Origin: Furcasterigmium furcatum
Taxonomy: Eukaryota > Ascomycota > Sordariomycetes > Glomerellales > Plectosphaerellaceae
Direction: 5' to 3'
Assembly: GCA_001599815.1 (NCBI GenBank)
Contig: BCIA01000005.1
Span: forward strand, 413,088-477,087
DNA length: 64,000 bases
Made by a program: the position numbers and the translations under genes. This document shows, piece by piece, positions 35,981 through 46,524 of this stretch; within the stretch, counting starts at the first letter, position 1, and each line of letters opens with the position of its first letter. Below the pieces are notes generated by a model. The model did not search any database. It was given only the letters and a program-made list of their open reading frames with translations, and had not been told where the DNA came from.

Positions 35981-38899
35981 TCATGACCAGTCCAAACCTT
36001 TCTCGGCGTCACCAAAAGCCTGGCCGGGTCAGCTGAGATTGTCTGGCCGAGGAATCTAAACTCACCAGTGTCGGTCGAGCCATGACGTTTGTCACCGCGG
36101 ATTTCTCGAGGCTTTCGTTAATCTGCTCCTCATTGCCAGCCTTGATCAGAGCGGCACCTCCTTCAATGGCCTCGGACGTCGCCTTGTCCGGCTGGTATTC
36201 CAGTGGGAAGACGGCAATGGACTTCTCTAGGTCATCGATCCTTGACTGGAGCGTCTTGATGATGTTGTCCTGTTGCTTTGACCCCAGGTGCATTAGCCTA
36301 GTTTCGCCATTATCGGGCATGCATCATTTGGTTGGATTGCACTCACTTTCTGAACCACGGCCTTGACAGTAGCCTCCGCGTTGGTGGAATACTCGAGCAT
36401 TTTCTTCTTGCGCATCTCAAACAACTGATCGTCCGTCATGCCAGGCTTGCCCTCGATGGCCCCTACCTCGTTAACTAGAAGCAGACCGGGCTTGATTGCT
36501 TGCTCGTCGACTTGAAGGTACATCTTGGCTACGTCCCTGAATAAGGAGAACTTTGCCAAAATTTGCAGTGAGAAGTTGAACATGATCTGGGCAAGGAAGC
36601 GTCAGCTAATTGAGACCATTCCCCGTATCATGTCGTGGTATGTCAACTCACATCTCGCACGTAGTTGCTGTAGAATGCAGCTTTGGATCCCGTGTTGCCG
36701 TAGTGCTTGATTCTCTCCTCAAAAGGCTTAACCTGATTCTGGATACAAACTCGGATCAACTCTGCAAGCCGATAGAAGAAGATCACCAGCGAGTCGATTT
36801 TGGCCTTGAGATCCTCCAGGAACGCAATGCAGCGCACGAGGACGATTTTGACCCCGTCCAGAGTCAGCTGCTGGGCCTTGAGAGATTCAATCTCGAGCTT
36901 AGTGTTCATCAGGTTCTCCTGCACAATCGACAACCGATCTGAAGCCGTCTGGTATGTCGTCAGCGAAGTCTGGTAGGCCTCCTGGGTGGCCTTGAGTTTG
37001 GCAGTCGCCAGCTTGACTGTCTGTTCGGCCACTGCCGCCTTTTGATTCATGCTTGCAATCTTCTCATCAGCCGTCTGTGCGGGTGTGGTGAAGAGAGAGG
37101 CGCCGCTGGCTGGTCCTCCCGGCTGCGATGTGGTGGCTGCCGCCAGGGCCGTGGCAATGTACGCGACGTGCGAGACACGGTCGTCCCAGTCCTTATAGGT
37201 TTCCGACTTGCGGTCGGGGAGGCCATCGGCCCCGAGTGCCGACGACTTGTCAAACGCCGCCTCGACCTCTTCCACCAGCTGCGCAGCCTCTGTAATGATG
37301 GCCACCGTCAGCTGCGAAGCAAGACCGCCTGACTGCGGCCGAAAGTCCTTCTTGAGCCGCTGGAGCGTGTGGGCATTGAGGGCGGCCACACTGACCGAGC
37401 CGTCCTTGGCGTCCTTGGGCGGCTTCATTGAGTCCCAGTCCACGCCGTTGGGCGAGGAAACGATGACCTGCTTGATAGCCTCTATAGCGGCTTTGACTGG
37501 CACGGCTACCGTTAGCGCGGGGTCTTTGGCGTCGAACTTGCCCGAGAGGTCCCAATCGCCGTACGTCTTGGCTTCTGCAGCTTTGCCTGCATCGGGTGTC
37601 TTGGCCGAGGATGAATCCGAGTCCTTTGGCTTTTCGGCCCCGTCGCCCTTTTCTTGCTTCTCGTCGTTTTTCGGATTGGAACGACGTTTGAATGGCCTTG
37701 TCAACTTGGCAATGAACCCTTCCGCCGCTTGACTTTGTTCACTTGGCTTGCTAGTCGTGGTTTTGTCGTCCTTCTGTTTGCTGTCTTGAGTCGCTTTTGT
37801 CTCCTTCTGCTGTTTCATGGCCTTGAGGTCCTTGATCGCGCCAGAAGCTGCGCCGACGGGGTTAATGGATGCCGCAGCTGCGTTGGCTCCAATGCGAAGT
37901 GCATCTCCTACAGCTTCGCCGAGGCCCATCAGAACTTGCTGAGCGACCAGGTCGCCACTATGCTCATCGAGTTAGTGCCTAAAAGGACAACAGAGGGTCT
38001 TTGGAGGATACTCACCCTGTCGGCATCTTGTCCAGAGTATCTTTGAAAGTCTTCTGAGCGTCTTCCATCTTCTGCCCCATTGCCGTCAACTGCGTCTTGG
38101 CTGTTGTCTCTTGGGCGATTCGTTCTTTTTCTTCCTTCTCGGCCAGTTCCTGCTTCGTCAGAACCTTGGCTTGAAGTGTCTGGACATCAGCAGACTCTGT
38201 CCTGCAGGCCGCATAGAGCTCCTGTGCCATGAACTTGAAGTCTGCCATGCTGGTTTGCACATCTAGAGCATGCTTCTTGCAAGTGTCCGCAGCACGGGTC
38301 AGCTCGTCCAAGGACAGGAAGACCTCGCCAATGGGCGCATCTGGGTCCGCGAGACAACCCATGATCATTTTCACCTGCGAGACGGTCAGAGATGATCGCA
38401 TTGACGCCGCCACTCATAGAGGCGGTACCTCGGGGAACAACTTTACCGTTCCGGCTACTCCGTCAGAGTCCTGGATGATGGAGAACATCCTTGTACGCGC
38501 GCAGTCGAGAAGGAATTCTCTGACTGGTTTGATAAATCCGCGAGCGCGCCCTGAAGGTAATTCTTTCTGCGCAAAACCGTGAGCAACATGTCGAACCACC
38601 CAAGGTATTGAACCATTTTCTTACCCTTCTGCCTGCGTCGTGAGGAACAAAAAGCGATCCTTTGGCTGCGCGATCTTGGTCTGAACAGCAAACTTGGTCG
38701 CGGAGACAGCATTCAGATTCCCAAGAATCTTGATGGCGCTTGGGGCTGCGATGAGCAGAACATCCCAATTCTCCTTGAAAAACTCGGAGCATTTGATGTC
38801 TTGCACAATCGAGATAACCGTAGACTTCCGCTTCTGCTCAATCACCGCCAAGGCCTCAAGGCCTTTTTTCTGCTGGACGGTAAGCGCTTGTGAGGCCAT
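35981..38899 (-). CDS. Large helical protein with central hydrophobic hairpin; possible alpha-pore-forming-like protein
   Basis: Seven exons on the minus strand: 38899-38625, 38566-38497, 38374-38016, 37957-36652, 36586-36347, 36275-36066 and 36019-35981, total 832 residues; all phases agree and most introns have GTRAGT and a CTRAC branch. The family was not recognised. Residues about 1-235 are helical, with a long Glu/Lys/Gln coiled coil at about 175-230. Residues about 236-272 are Gly/Ala-rich and hydrophobic (LMGLGEAVGDALRIGANAAA). A charged Lys/Ser/Asp linker covers about 275-365. A second helical domain fills the rest, with heptad-like SIVQENLMNTKLEIESLKAQ and a hydrophobic RCIAFLEDLKAKIDSLVIFF. 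No signal peptide. Two long helix bundles around a hydrophobic hairpin is the plan of alpha-helical pore-forming proteins; this is inference. It is tandem with another helical gene upstream. Confidence 0.75.
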
Positions 38900-39914
38900 G
38901 ATCAACTGTGTAAGCGTGTCCTCGGTGAAGTATCAATGATGGAATTGAGAATGCTGGCGAAGTCGTGGCGATGCACTGTTTTTCGCCATTGGAAGTAGTT
39001 GTGCCCTCTGTATTTATCTCACTTCGTCTGGGTCATAGCTAAGTTGTCAGAGACTAAACCATCGGCTATTCGAGTTAATGGCCTTGGTCTAGATCATGGC
39101 ACACCTCAGCTGGTCTGCAGTGTCTGTCGTGGTAGTCTTCATTGTGCCAATCACAACAAGACGGGAGACAAGGCACATGGCCAGGCCATGGCATGGCTGT
39201 CTTCAGCTGCCAACTACCCCAGTCCATGTCCCTTGGCAATACCGCCAGAGGGACCTATCGTACTGCGCATCACCGCGTTGGGACAAACTCCGCCAGCCAC
39301 ATATGTTCTGGGCCAGGAATTTCCAATTTAGGCTCACGCTTTCAGGTGGAGAAAAGTCTAGAGTGTTTCCGCAGGTAGGGGTGTGTTGTAATCGTAACGA
39401 TGCATACCGCCATTTCACAGCCGTGTCTGACCGACAAGCCTGGTCGCGCTGCGGCTGTTCAGCTGTCCTGACCCCTGTTCGGCGGCCTTGATCCCTGACT
39501 CTCAGAAATGGCAGACATTGTTTCCACCAGAAATGGGTTACTGCATCGTCGAAGTATCACCTCCAACCACTCAAACTCATGGCTGACCTATCTTGGTCAC
39601 ACACCAACGCCGACAGAAGGGCCTCTGCCGCCAGAGCCTGGCACTTCAAGCGAATGGACATTGAAGAAAAACCAGTGGAAACACGGCCCAAGGAAGAGAA
39701 GGCATATCCATCTATTTAGTGAATCACTTCGAAAGCGAGCTCGATCAGAGAGTCATAGAACACAGGCGACCTGGCGTCGATTCGTCGATTTGAAGCTTGA
39801 AAACAGGCACGGACACACAATGCTGCATAATAAGGCAATCGATTGCTAAGAGATTGACGTGTCAATGCCAAATAGCTCATCACACCTATTGACGTGGCAA
39901 AGCTGTTAGTGGGA
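38900..39914. other. Intergenic between two helical-protein genes
   Basis: About 1 kb that should contain the promoter of the 832-residue gene and the 3' flank of the 424-residue gene. No coding sequence supported. Confidence 0.4.
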
Positions 39915-41189
39915 CTACGAGAATCCCATCAAAACCTCTGTGTCAGGAAAGTCATCTTGCGGCAAGGGCTGCAACGACTTCTTATCCGGGCCATCCAGAC
40001 CCAGCCTCTCCTTGATCCCTACAAACACCTTGTGCACCGACTCCTCCTCTCCAGCCTTGAACACTGCCTGGGGATTCCAACCGCTGCGTGTTGCGATGTC
40101 TGCCATGATCTGCGAGCAGGCATCGTGCACGCCTACTTCGTCCTGGAGGGCGATGGCCACATTGACCAGCTTCAGCACTCGGACTTCGAGGACGAGTCGC
40201 TCGGAAAAGCCGCTCTTTTGCTTCAAGCTTGCGGCCCAGGTTGCGAGGTCTCGCCCGCTGTCTTGGATGGACATCCACGGTGCATGCAGCTTGCTTAGCT
40301 GGACATATGCTGCACTGCTCTCGGCCTCGACCTTGCCGCACGACATGGCAGCCTGGTCTGCGGCTTCGAGTTGGCGGTGTGTGGTCGCATTGCCCTCCCT
40401 GAGTTGCAATAATCGAATGTTTGCTTCGCTCCTGGTTTTTGCGGATGTCTCAAGGTTCGCTCTGAGGCTATCTAACTTGACCTGCAGCATGTCGATATCT
40501 CCTTGCAGCCGGTCTATCGTCATTTGGATGCCGTCTGAGAGGCCATGGTAGGCGACCGAGCCGCCGTCACCGTCGACGCCAGCGAACCAGCCAACCCTCG
40601 GTTTGAAATATTCGGCCTGCTCCTTTTGGGCGTGGCCACGCTCTTTTTCTTTCTCGCCCTTTGACCTCTGGGCAAAATCGATCTCCATCTGGAGCTTCTT
40701 GACGGTTTCTTCCACAGCCACAGCAAGCTTCGTCTGGTCCTCAATCTGGTGTCCGAGTTTTGTTTTGAGCTGCTCCAAAGCATCCTTGATGGCATGGAAG
40801 TGTGTCTGCTCCGTCTTGGCACTGGTGGTGACTTTTTGAAGTGCTTTGATGGCTGCCGTCATCTTTTCTGCTTCGTCGGCGCATTTCTTGCTCACATAGA
40901 GGAGGGCTGTCTGCAGCTGCTCGTCCACGAACAAGTCGGATCTGCCGCCTAGGAAGGCTGCCTTGTGCCTGTTGACCCAGGCTGCCAGCCTGTCCTGATC
41001 ACGGAGGTGGACCAGCGACATGAAGTCGATCAGCACGCGCAAGTCTCCGAGTGGCTCGCCCAAGCGGAGGTCTGGCTTCTTCATGGCTGTACCCCAATGT
41101 TCTTGAATACCTCCAAAGGATCTTTGAGCTTCGGCGAAGACGCTCATGGCCTGCTCCGGTGTGATGATGCTCTGTGATTGAGATGCCAT
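39915..41189 (-). CDS. Coiled-coil helical protein, possible partner of the 832-residue helical protein
   Basis: Single exon, 424 residues, ATG at 41189. No family recognised. The predicted structure is nearly all helix: residues about 90-200 form one long coiled coil (KCADEAEKMTAAIKALQKV through MEIDFAQRSKGEKEKERG). A turn containing GWFAGVDGDGG follows at about 200-215, then a second long helix (IQMTIDRLQGDIDMLQVKLD), making an antiparallel hairpin, and a C-terminal helical bundle. No signal peptide and no long hydrophobic stretch. It shares the MASQ start, strand and helical style with the gene downstream, which holds the hydrophobic segment this one lacks. That division of features is typical of two-component helical toxins, but function here is unproven. 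Confidence 0.75.
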   Translation of the reverse strand: MASQSQSIITPEQAMSVFAEAQRSFGGIQEHWGTAMKKPDLRLGEPLGDLRVLIDFMSLVHLRDQDRLAAWVNRHKAAFLGGRSDLFVDEQLQTALLYVSKKCADEAEKMTAAIKALQKVTTSAKTEQTHFHAIKDALEQLKTKLGHQIEDQTKLAVAVEETVKKLQMEIDFAQRSKGEKEKERGHAQKEQAEYFKPRVGWFAGVDGDGGSVAYHGLSDGIQMTIDRLQGDIDMLQVKLDSLRANLETSAKTRSEANIRLLQLREGNATTHRQLEAADQAAMSCGKVEAESSAAYVQLSKLHAPWMSIQDSGRDLATWAASLKQKSGFSERLVLEVRVLKLVNVAIALQDEVGVHDACSQIMADIATRSGWNPQAVFKAGEEESVHKVFVGIKERLGLDGPDKKSLQPLPQDDFPDTEVLMGFS

Positions 41190-42189
41190 TGTGATGATGA
41201 AACAAACAAGTAGAAAGTAGGTTGGATATCAGATACTCTTAGATCGAGGATGGAGGAGTAGTAGGAAGAGGAGAGAGATCACAAGTGTATGAGCAAAGAG
41301 CTGTACCGTATATCAGTATGGATTGCTTTGGTTTTCCATGTCTCGCTTGAGCCTTGAGGACTCGGACTATTACACCGCAAGAACGCTACTCAAGATTCGA
41401 ACTTGTGCATGGAACCTGGCCTCCCGTTTGTTGAGACTTTTCCTTCTCCTTCCCCAGCGCTCCAAGGTTTGCCTTTTGGTTGGAGCACCAGCTCCACTGG
41501 GCCGCGCCCAGGGACGGGACGTGGCTGCCTGAGCAACAGCATGAAGCTATTTTGTTGAGAAAATGGTCACGGCGTCAAGCCGCGCCTTTGAAGGTAGAGT
41601 AGAGGTATGCGGTGAACGGACACTCCAGCTGAGGCAGCGAGCTTGAATCCAGGCCTCAATAGATGCGCGGGAATCAAGATCAAAAGGATCAAGTCGAAAT
41701 CGTGGCTGGCTGAGCGCTATTGATGCCCACATTCGAAGGCACCCCAGCGAGTTACGCTCGCCTGAAGGGTAGGGGTCTGGCTTCGTTGTGAAGAATCTAG
41801 ATGCGGAATCAAAGGGCTAGCGTCTGCATCGCTTAATTCGGCACACTAGTCGGCTCTGTGCCGCTGATCTAGGCCCGCGCCGTTCGGCCCGCAACGTTCG
41901 ACCCGCGTTGTTACGGAGCGCCACAGCGGACGGGGAAACAGGTTGCCATCGAAATTATTAGTTTGGTTGCCAAGATTGCTTGTGAACGAGGAAAGGCTCA
42001 GCTCGGGTATGTAGATTCCAGGATGTCGACCGCCAGCAATGAACATGGACAGCCAGACCAGCATGGCCACCGATACCTTGTTGAAAGCTTGAGGAGCTTT
42101 TCCTGCCTGTAGCCAGTCCTCGCTCGGTCTGAGCACCCTTTCGTCGCGCATGTATGGCCGTCACGCCATGCGATCTTATTCCCCCCGAC
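41190..42189. other. Intergenic, no gene recognised
   Basis: About 1 kb; it should contain the promoter of the 424-residue helical gene at its left end. Minus-strand open frames 42151-41846 and 42320-41958 lack support. Confidence 0.4.
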
Positions 42190-42835
42190 ATGCCGAAGGA
42201 TAAAAGGTTTAAGTACATGCTGCGAAATGCGAACGATCCCAAATTAGAGAGTTGAAGCCTAGCTCGCCAAACAAACGTTTTTGTCTCTTGACCACAATCA
42301 TTTCGATTTCCGGCACGCAAAGCGCAAACCGACCTGGATCCACAGCAAACCTACGACGAATTCTCATTCTGGCAAGGCACCTATGAGTTTAAAGGGAGCA
42401 ACGCGATCCTAGCCGCTCTCTTGACCAAGATTGTACCTCTGGAAAGAGTGTAAGTAGCCCTTTCATCGCCATTGGCACCAAACTCCAACTGCAGTCGCTA
42501 CTCTCACAAGTCAAACGGTTCTCGCAAGTACACTCATACTGTTTCTTGGTTCCATACATCCTTAGCTGGACTCATCATAGGAGCAAGCTAACTCTCCGTC
42601 ATGCAGGGCTACTTTTGGCAGAGAACTCTATGAGGGTGCCAGCACCAGGTCACCCCCCCTTCCGCCCTTGGATCCAATCACCACTGAAGGCTGGAGGGAG
42701 AAGACGGGGAAATGGCAGGTCAAGCATGGCGAACCGCATAACAGGAGCAAAATGGCTGCAGAGCAGATCATAGCACGGTATCCCGACTATGTCAGAAGGG
42801 TGCAGGAGGCTTTTGATGTAGCGCATGATGCCTAG
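42190..42835 (+). CDS. Unrecognised 138-residue protein
   Basis: Three exons inferred: 42190-42250, 42323-42449 and 42607-42835. Exons 2 and 3 are firm by coding character: exon 2 contains TYDEFSFWQGTYEFKGSNAI and KIVPLER. Exon 3 contains ATFGRELYEG, then TTEGWREKTGKWQVKHGEPH and a terminal helix PDYVRRVQEAFDVAHDA. The 157-bp second intron has a GTAAGT donor, a GCTAACT branch and a TGCAG acceptor. Exon 1 (MPKDKRFKYMLRNANDPKLE) fits in phase but requires a weak GTTGAA donor and an AAAG acceptor. No domain, signal peptide or membrane segment recognised. It lies between the helical-protein genes and the small secreted protein. Confidence 0.55.
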
Positions 42836-43813
42836 TCGCAGATGGCAAACACCATGGCTGGGAACCGTGATCAAGCTCATGTTTAGGGGGGCATCGGCAA
42901 GTTTCTGGATCATACGTAAGCGGTTGAAGACTTGTACTTGAAAACGGGGCCCTCCAATCTCGCGGGGCCTGGAGGTTGGAAGACTAGGGAATTGGCGCTC
43001 TATCGGGGACCGAATGTCTGGACTTTGAATGTTTAAGCCCCGGTTGAAGAGAGACAAGAGGGGCGCACTTCCTTCGCCATTCTCGTGATATCGACTCGAC
43101 GTATTTGAGATTTGAATTCAGCCCTTGGCGACTCAATGCTCAATTATCATAGAGCCCATCGGTGGCCTCTTTGACGTCGACATCTGCCGTCGCCTGCGGT
43201 TCAGCTTGATCACTACGCTGCCGCCCATGGATACCTCGGCAGCCAAAAGCGGTTTCTAAGGAGGAAGCGATGAGTGCTATGTTTCTGGAGCTTCAAATTT
43301 CCGGTGATGGAGCTGGGTTACTCCCCGCGAGTGGGCAGGCAACCTTGCTGCAACTGAACTTCTCCGTCTGTTGCTTGATGCTGGTGCGTGTGGAACCATC
43401 TAACCTCATATCACTTCTCCTGCTTGCTCAGCCGGCCTGCTCGCTCGGGATCCGGCCAAAGCTGGCACTGCTTCCGCTTCATGTCGTCCCGCAGCTCCGC
43501 CCCCTCCCCGGTTCATCACCAGCTGCCGCGGCGCCTGCGTGTCGGGCCCACCGTCGCCCTCGGGCTCGTATGCGGGCCACTCCGGCACCCCCTCCCCCCC
43601 CCCTCCCCGAGCCGGTGCGTGTTTGGATCACCAGAAATGACAAAACTGGCTGCGTACAAGTGGTGCACCCGGGCAACCTCGGGGTCGGGGTCAGGGTCAC
43701 AATCATTACCCGTCAAACGCGAGATATTCGGATGGCATAAAGTTGACGTTGCAAATGGCTTCACTACTTATTAGGTCGACGCAAATTTCACGCCCTGGTA
43801 CGGTACCATCTCA
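42836..43813. other. Intergenic, GC-rich in part
   Basis: Open frames near 43270-43770 on both strands arise from GC-rich low-complexity sequence with a C-rich run near 43588-43608; none is supported as a gene. Confidence 0.4.
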
Positions 43814-44295
43814 TCAGCATCGACCACGGACGTCATCACGGGCCGCGTAGCACCACCCCTGGCCATCCACGCAACCGAAGCCGGTCTGGGCAATTTGCCT
43901 GCATGCTGCCTCCCACTCCTTGCCAGCGATCTTTGCACTCGGATCTGCCTGTGTGCACTGATGTCGTCAGAAGCTTGAAATAAAAAAAGGGAGGCAGAGG
44001 TCGACTTACACGTCCTGATGCTGCGTCGTAGGTGGCACCACCCCACCATAAGGGGATCAGCAGTGACTCTCGTATTTGGATGATGCTTGGGCGTACCTTG
44101 TAGTTGGCATCATTATACACTTTGCATGCATCTGCGGTGATACGCCAGTTGTAGGACTCGCCGTTGTGACAGGCACAGTTGTTATGAAGGTTTGCCGTCC
44201 TATAAAGACGGAGTTAGGTCAACGTCGTCAAAATAAGAAAGGTGAACATACGCAAGAGCGGCAAGGAAGAGGACGCTGAAGACCTTGTGCAGCAT
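43814..44295 (-). CDS. Small secreted cysteine-containing protein
   Basis: Three exons on the minus strand: 44295-44252, 44199-44010 and 43948-43814, total 122 residues. A signal peptide (MLHKVFSVLFLAALA) is cut around residue 15-17. The mature protein has about seven cysteines: NNCACHNGES, ADACKV, EAACRQ, FGCVDG, GWCYAA and a terminal Gly-Arg-Cys. A GATYDAASGR block sits in the middle. A possible extra intron after NDANYK (GTACGC donor) was not used because no acceptor in phase was found; if it exists the protein would be about 20 residues shorter. It resembles small secreted proteins of plant-associated fungi; role unknown. Confidence 0.7.
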
Positions 44296-45512
44296 GTTGA
44301 TATCTTCTGGTCGAGGGAAAGAGGGGCGGTGGGACGGAAGTAAGCGAATGTGGCTAAAAACAAGAGAATGTGCAGTATGTAATTCAAGATGTGAACAAAA
44401 ACGAATGTAAGTGGTTGGGTTGGGCGGTGATAGACAAGCTGGTCGTTGAGACAGAAAGAAGCTGAGGACTCTGGACTTATATTACATCGAAGGGATTCCT
44501 CTATTAGAGTCCCTAGTAGTTCTTTCATCTCATGGCATCTTCCATGGGAAGATGCCGAAGCCCAGGGTTCCCAACCGCATCGGAGTGGTCACGAAATACC
44601 GAACCTAGATGAATACGAGCAACTGAAACACATATTCCAACGACTCATGTTGTGGCGGAGCAGCGGGGACGCCGAAAACCTCACAGTTCACATCAGATAT
44701 ACCGCTTTTGGAGATGATAGCAGGCCCCATTGCCTTAACCAGGACGACAGGCCTCCGGCAATGACATCCTTGCCACGGCAATGCCCCAGGTCTTGGGATG
44801 ATGTTTAACGGTAGGTAATTAAGATGCATTGACGGTTATGCATGAACCCTGTCGGTGCGAGGGCTTAATATCTTCGATAAGATGCGCACGCCCCTCGGAT
44901 TGCGGATACAGGCCAGGGTTAGCCACACTAACGGCACGCACGCCCCTCCCGATCTTGTAGGTATTGGCGCGTGCTCTTCAGGGTCTAGGTAAAGTCCTAG
45001 GCAACTTAGGGACCGTCGTTTATATTCGAAACCTGCCAAGCGGTTATTCGGCCTATACCAGTGCTGATAATAGTCCAATATAAGGGGTTCTGATCGAGTC
45101 AGCCACTCCTCTCGTAGGATCGGCTTCTCCGTCCTGAATCTTGGACACGAGGACTTCCTCTGGAGTGTGGGAATCTAGTCGCGGACGCGGACGCCCTGTC
45201 TCTTGCATCGCCACAATCTGAAATGGCAGGACACTGTGGTCGAGTCAGAACCCAATGCTGTCGACTAATGAGTGTCTACTTTCAGACCTTTCCCACATGA
45301 TAAAAGCCTGGAAGCCCGTTGCCGAGAAGCCAGTTGGTAGCCTTTGTAGCATCACCACCACGGTCTATCGCTTTGACTTTCGCTAAGGGAGCTTCACTCG
45401 CTAGTTACCAGGCAATCTATCTTTCTCTCACTCGTTCTATCAACACCCACATTCGCTCATACCTGTTCATTCTTTCCGTCACAGTCAACATAATATCTAC
45501 CCAACTTCCACC
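44296..45512. other. Divergent intergenic region between two secreted-protein genes
   Basis: About 1.2 kb. Open frame 44446-44808 (plus) has no signal or domain. The last 150 bp before 45513 are pyrimidine-rich leader with CTTCCACC before the ATG. Confidence 0.4.
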
Positions 45513-46220
45513 ATGATCCCTTCGAATGGCCTCCTCATCCTCGGGCTCGTCTCCGTCTCCAATGCCGCCGTCATCAAACGAACTCTCGCTGCTGATGACG
45601 TCGTTGTTCTGGGCATCGATGGCACTACTCGCGTCTTGAAAGACTCCGAGTTCGCCGCCTTGGAGGCCCGGGCCACCCTGCCGGGGCCTTTGGACTCCGT
45701 CAACCTCACCACAACCTCCAACACTATCGAGCGCCGCTGCCACAAGACCAAGGAGGTCCAGGTGCTCTCCGACGAGGAGTTCCTCAATTGGGACGTGGCC
45801 CTTTCCCCGGTCATCAGCAGTGTCGGTGGCACGGGCTCCGTCACAGTGTCGTCCGGTTCCTCAATCTCCAACTCAATCTCCGTCGGCTCGTCCTTCAGCA
45901 CCTCGCTGGATGAAATCTTCGGCATGTCGCTCTCCATCGAAGTCTCTCAGTCTTGGTCATCGTCCTATGAGCAATCCTTGAGCTTCGAGGTCCCGGCCGA
46001 CCACCACGGTCTCATTGTCAGTCAGCCATACGTTCGTCGCGTCCAGGGTAACGTATGGAGCGGCTGCCCGGACAGCTTAGAGAAGACCCCTTTCACTTCC
46101 GACAGCTACACGGACAGGACATACGGGACCAACCTGCAATGGGTTGCAGGCCTCATCCGTCTCTGCAGTAGCAAGACCTTCCCCGTTCCCTACTGCAATG
46201 GGGAGGGTACTCATATTTAG
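45513..46220 (+). CDS. Secreted effector-like protein (CELP0028-like)
   Basis: Single exon, 235 residues, ATG in CCACC context. An N-terminal signal peptide (GLLILGLVSVSNA) is followed by a possible Kex2-type Lys-Arg at residues 23-24 and a spacer. A Cys at about 75 opens the mature domain, which has LSDEEFLNWDVALSPVIS, a Ser/Thr/Gly-rich beta region with alternating residues (SVTVSSGSSISNSISVGSSF), then VSQSWSSSYEQSLSFEVP, GLIVSQPYVRRVQGN, and a C-terminal RLCSSKTFPVPYC. The strand-rich repeat and tail match fungal secreted proteins named CELP0028 effector-like. Extracellular; likely host or microbe interaction, an inference from the name of relatives. Confidence 0.75.
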   Translation: MIPSNGLLILGLVSVSNAAVIKRTLAADDVVVLGIDGTTRVLKDSEFAALEARATLPGPLDSVNLTTTSNTIERRCHKTKEVQVLSDEEFLNWDVALSPVISSVGGTGSVTVSSGSSISNSISVGSSFSTSLDEIFGMSLSIEVSQSWSSSYEQSLSFEVPADHHGLIVSQPYVRRVQGNVWSGCPDSLEKTPFTSDSYTDRTYGTNLQWVAGLIRLCSSKTFPVPYCNGEGTHI

Positions 46221-46524
46221 AGGGCCAGAACTACCGAGTTGGAACATAAAAGGAGACATGGAGGAAAGGGCAGGATCTCTGTCAAACAATAATAATGTAT
46301 GCTCTCATGAATTCACCATTATGCTTGTCAGTAAATCATTGCCCTCTTGTGTGTACTCGCTCTCCCAGCAGCTAAGACCAAATTTGAGCATCGTGACATG
46401 ATTGACAGACCACATATGCATGCGCCAGCTTCGCTCTCCCGGAACAAAAACTACGATCCAGAGGGAACAGAGATGACCGAACTTCCATACCTAGTATGCA
46501 CACAGAACACCTGTAAAGCCACTC

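Noticed and set aside
43270..43774. 156- and 128-codon plus-strand frames
   Set aside because: GC-rich low-complexity translation with poly-Pro; no start context or domain.
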